Below, one piece after another: positions 62,302 through 64,000 of a stretch of 64,000 nt of DNA. The notes beneath the pieces were generated by a model that worked only from the letters and a program-made list of their open reading frames with translations, ran no database searches and was not told the DNA's origin. Each line of letters opens with the position of its first letter. Within the stretch, counting starts at the first letter, position 1. Position numbers and translations under genes: made by a program. This DNA is from Candidatus Eisenbergiella merdavium (GTDB lineage Bacteria; Bacillota; Clostridia; Lachnospirales; Lachnospiraceae), in the NCBI GenBank assembly GCA_019119595.1, contig DWWS01000016.1, positions 27,744-91,743 of the forward strand. The letters run 5' to 3'.

Positions 62302-62502
62302 ATGTATGAAATTGGCGAAACGTTCCATAAGCAATATGCGGATTTGTATGATAAGATTGTAAGAATTTACTTTACAGATGGTTCTGTGCGTATTGGCTTA
62401 CTTAACGATGAATTTTATGAAGATAATTCTATTTTGGTCAGTTGCGAAGTGATTAGAATTGCGGATATTGAGAGAATGGAATTGTTTGAAGAACAACCAT
62501 GA
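62302..62502 (+). CDS. Small hypothetical protein
   Basis: A 66-residue acidic protein (YADLYDKIVRIYFTDGSVRIGLL) with GTGAGG ribosome site. Possibly a small beta-barrel of the LSm-like type, by the pattern of alternating strands, but I do not recognise the family. AT-rich. A CPCC-type gene follows after 17 bases. Confidence 0.6.
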   Translation: MYEIGETFHKQYADLYDKIVRIYFTDGSVRIGLLNDEFYEDNSILVSCEVIRIADIERMELFEEQP

Positions 62503-62519
62503 GATTATAGGGGAGTGAA

Positions 62520-62783
62520 ATGCTTAAAATGAAAAAATATCAATGTCCTTGTTGTGGATATTTTACCTATGATGTTCCAGCGAGCGAAGATTGCGGGTAT
62601 ATCTGCCCTGTTTGTTTTTGGGAGAATGACCCGTTCATTATTTCTGATAGTGAATCAAGTGACTCTAATCATGGAATGACACTAAAAGAGGCAAAATCTA
62701 ATTTCCTACAATTTGGTGCTTGTGAAAAAGAAATGCTATGTCATGTTCGTCCACCAAGAAATGATGAAAACTGCGCTGGGTAG
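62520..62783 (+). CDS. Cysteine-rich CPCC family protein
   Basis: An 87-residue protein with C-x2-C pairs: YQCPCCGYFTYD near the start and GYICPVCFWEND. It continues with GMTLKEAKSNFLQFGACE, the usual CPCC-domain core that probably binds zinc. Homology ends at about VRPPRNDE; the last few codons derive from the adjoining XRE fragment. ATG 62520 or 62529 may start. No known function. Confidence 0.75.
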   Translation: MLKMKKYQCPCCGYFTYDVPASEDCGYICPVCFWENDPFIISDSESSDSNHGMTLKEAKSNFLQFGACEKEMLCHVRPPRNDENCAG

Positions 62784-63209
62784 TTATGAAGCGGACGAGT
62801 TTAAGGACATCAGCCACTACGCTCTTATCAAACTGGCGAAGTTTTACGGTGTGACCGCTGACTATCTGCTGGGACTGTCCGAAATAAGAAATCACTCAAA
62901 CGCCGATCTTGCAGACCTGCATTTGAGTGATAAAATGATTGAATTATTGAAAAGTGGACTGGTGGATAATTCCCTCTTGTGTGAGCTGGCGTCGCACCCG
63001 GATTTCCCCCGGCTTGACCGACCCACAGTTAAGGCAGTTAATCACAGCTCATATTGACGATGACAGCACAAGCGTCTTTGGCGTTTATCTGTAAACGGTT
63101 GAAATTGAATTTGAAGAAGCTGTCTGAGGACGAAAAGAAGTGGCTGAAAAAGATTGCGGAGAAGTCGGACTTGCTGAAAAATCCAAACCCACAGCGAGGG
63201 AAGAAATAA
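62768..63209 (+). pseudogene. Fragments of an XRE-family regulator, decayed
   Basis: From about 62768 the frame reads KTALGSYEADEFKDISHYAL and FYGVTADYLLGLSE, the second half of an XRE helix-turn-helix protein of the conjugative-element type. After HPDFPRL (63010) the frame changes and TDPQLRQLITAHIDDD follows. From ATG 63060 a 49-codon frame encodes AQASLAFICKRLKLNLKK and then KIAEKSDLLKNPNPQRGKK, the C-terminal stretch of the same family. The helix-turn-helix N-terminus is absent and pieces between the three segments are deleted. Identification of the three parts as one protein is from memory. Confidence 0.6.
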
Positions 63210-63226
63210 GATGAGGAGGTTTTATG

Positions 63227-63841
63227 ATGAAACGAATATGGGCATTGTTACTGGGTGTAGTATTAAGTGTTTCATTGAGTGCCTGTGCAGAAAATAGCTT
63301 AGACCAAATGTATATTGAAGAAGCACAGTTAACAGAAGAAGAAAAAAATATTGCTGAACTATTGGGGTTAAATCAAGAATATCGTCTGTATGATTTTTCC
63401 TTAGATGATACTGTTAAAAGTATGCAAATAAACACCTACGAACTAATTGATGGAGAATGGCATATAGTCGCAGGAGGTGGTGGACAAGCATTTGAGGATT
63501 CAGAAGGGCGGCTTGCTCTCGGCTTTGATAATGTCGCAGACGGATTGAGAATTGCCGTACAAAGTGAAAATAACAATGGTTCTACATCATATTTCAAAGA
63601 AAGCAAAAATGATATTACTGGTATGGGCTATGCCACTTCTGTTTTGAGTGATAAACAGGAAATTGTTTATGACCAAGAAATTCCGTTAGTGATACAGATA
63701 ATAACTTCTAAAAACGAAGTACATTCCTATGTAGTTGATTATTTTTTCCAACCAGAGGAATACGAAAAATATGATTACGAATATGTATATGCCATCACTG
63801 TCCTTTTCAGCCAAAAACCAGTAAGCGAATTAGCAAACTAA
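63227..63841 (+). CDS. Hypothetical lipoprotein
   Basis: About 204 residues with a signal peptide ending in lipobox VSLSAC, then an acidic domain (LTEEEKNIAELLGLNQEYRLYDFSLDDT) and beta strands. GAGGAGGT lies 7 bases before the ATG at 63227 and 4 before that at 63224. AT-rich. Resembles small surface proteins in mobile regions, but no family is recognised. Confidence 0.7.
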   Translation: MKRIWALLLGVVLSVSLSACAENSLDQMYIEEAQLTEEEKNIAELLGLNQEYRLYDFSLDDTVKSMQINTYELIDGEWHIVAGGGGQAFEDSEGRLALGFDNVADGLRIAVQSENNNGSTSYFKESKNDITGMGYATSVLSDKQEIVYDQEIPLVIQIITSKNEVHSYVVDYFFQPEEYEKYDYEYVYAITVLFSQKPVSELAN

Positions 63842-63869
63842 CTACAAGGTTATGAGATATAAATAGCAA

Positions 63870-64000
63870 AGGTAGTGTAAAAAAGTTTGTGTCTTTGGAA
63901 GAAAATAACTTCTTTTTGGTAAGAATTATGATATGAAAATTCTTATCGAAAAGGAGTATTTTTATGCCGGTAGCCAAGGAACAGATTCGACAGATTATTG
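63870..64000 (+). mobile_element. Start of an IS256-type (mutator) insertion sequence, cut by window end
   Basis: GGTAGTGTAAAAAAGTTTG at 63871-63889 looks like the terminal repeat of an IS256-group element. The frame from ATG 63964 (AAAAGGAG upstream) reads MPVAKEQIRQII, the N-terminus of a mutator-type transposase. Only 12 codons are visible. The inverted AAGAATT/AATTCTT (63921-63942) lies between. Confidence 0.6.

Overview
The window reads as a chromosomal segment of a gut-type Clostridia, most likely Lachnospiraceae. Supporting points: strong AGGAGG ribosome sites, a cysteine-bearing L32 protein, the core order yceD-rpmF / plsX-acpP-rnc-smc-ftsY, AraC/YesMN regulators paired with LplA/B/C-type sugar ABC importers, and a cysteine-type (anaerobically matured) sulfatase. 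The DNA is GC-rich by eye except for the last 2 kb, which is AT-rich and made of small genes and mobile-element debris. No rRNA, tRNA or CRISPR array was seen.

Layout. 1-6.7 kb: 3' end of a DUF711 gene, tmcAL, a decayed AlbA_2/HATPase gene, a block of three structured repeats, then pta-ackA (acetate production). 6.8-21.2 kb: a polysaccharide locus with a sulfatase, a GH88 unsaturated glucuronyl hydrolase, a heparinase II/III lyase, a membrane AraC regulator, a sugar-binding lipoprotein with two permeases, a large glycosidase-like protein and a PHP-domain enzyme. Together these fit extracellular or periplasm-free breakdown and uptake of a sulfated, uronate-containing glycan (glycosaminoglycan type). 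Three promoters here share a TTTTGTCWA-like box at nearly identical distance from the -10 element. 21.2-29.1 kb: two pairs of ABC exporter half-genes around a GT2 glycosyltransferase; three of the four exporter genes are broken by different lesions, and the block ends inside a truncated AbrB gene next to a ParE/Phd toxin-antitoxin pair.

30-40.2 kb: AraC with a divergent GH109-like NAD-dependent glycosidase, an intact third ABC exporter pair, and two Gfo/Idh/MocA dehydrogenases with a sugar isomerase and another AraC regulator. 40.3-43.3 kb: MBOAT acyltransferase plus SGNH esterase-like protein, a likely surface polysaccharide O-acetylation pair. 43.4-44.2 kb: yceD-rpmF. 44.2-52.8 kb: a YesMN-type two-component system, a second sugar ABC importer, a Rieske/FAD oxidoreductase and a small lipoprotein, lying between rpmF and plsX, which are often adjacent in related bacteria. 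52.8-61.9 kb: plsX-acpP-rnc-smc-ftsY, then ilvA and a YitT-family membrane protein. 61.9-64 kb: terminator, IS200/IS605-like remnant, small genes, a fragmented XRE regulator, a lipoprotein and the start of an IS256-type element.

The points most worth following are the covarying repeat block (about 3835-4190), the four-hairpin element in the sulfatase leader (6846-7004), the shared operator-like box in the glycan locus, and the decaying exporter/glycosyltransferase island.
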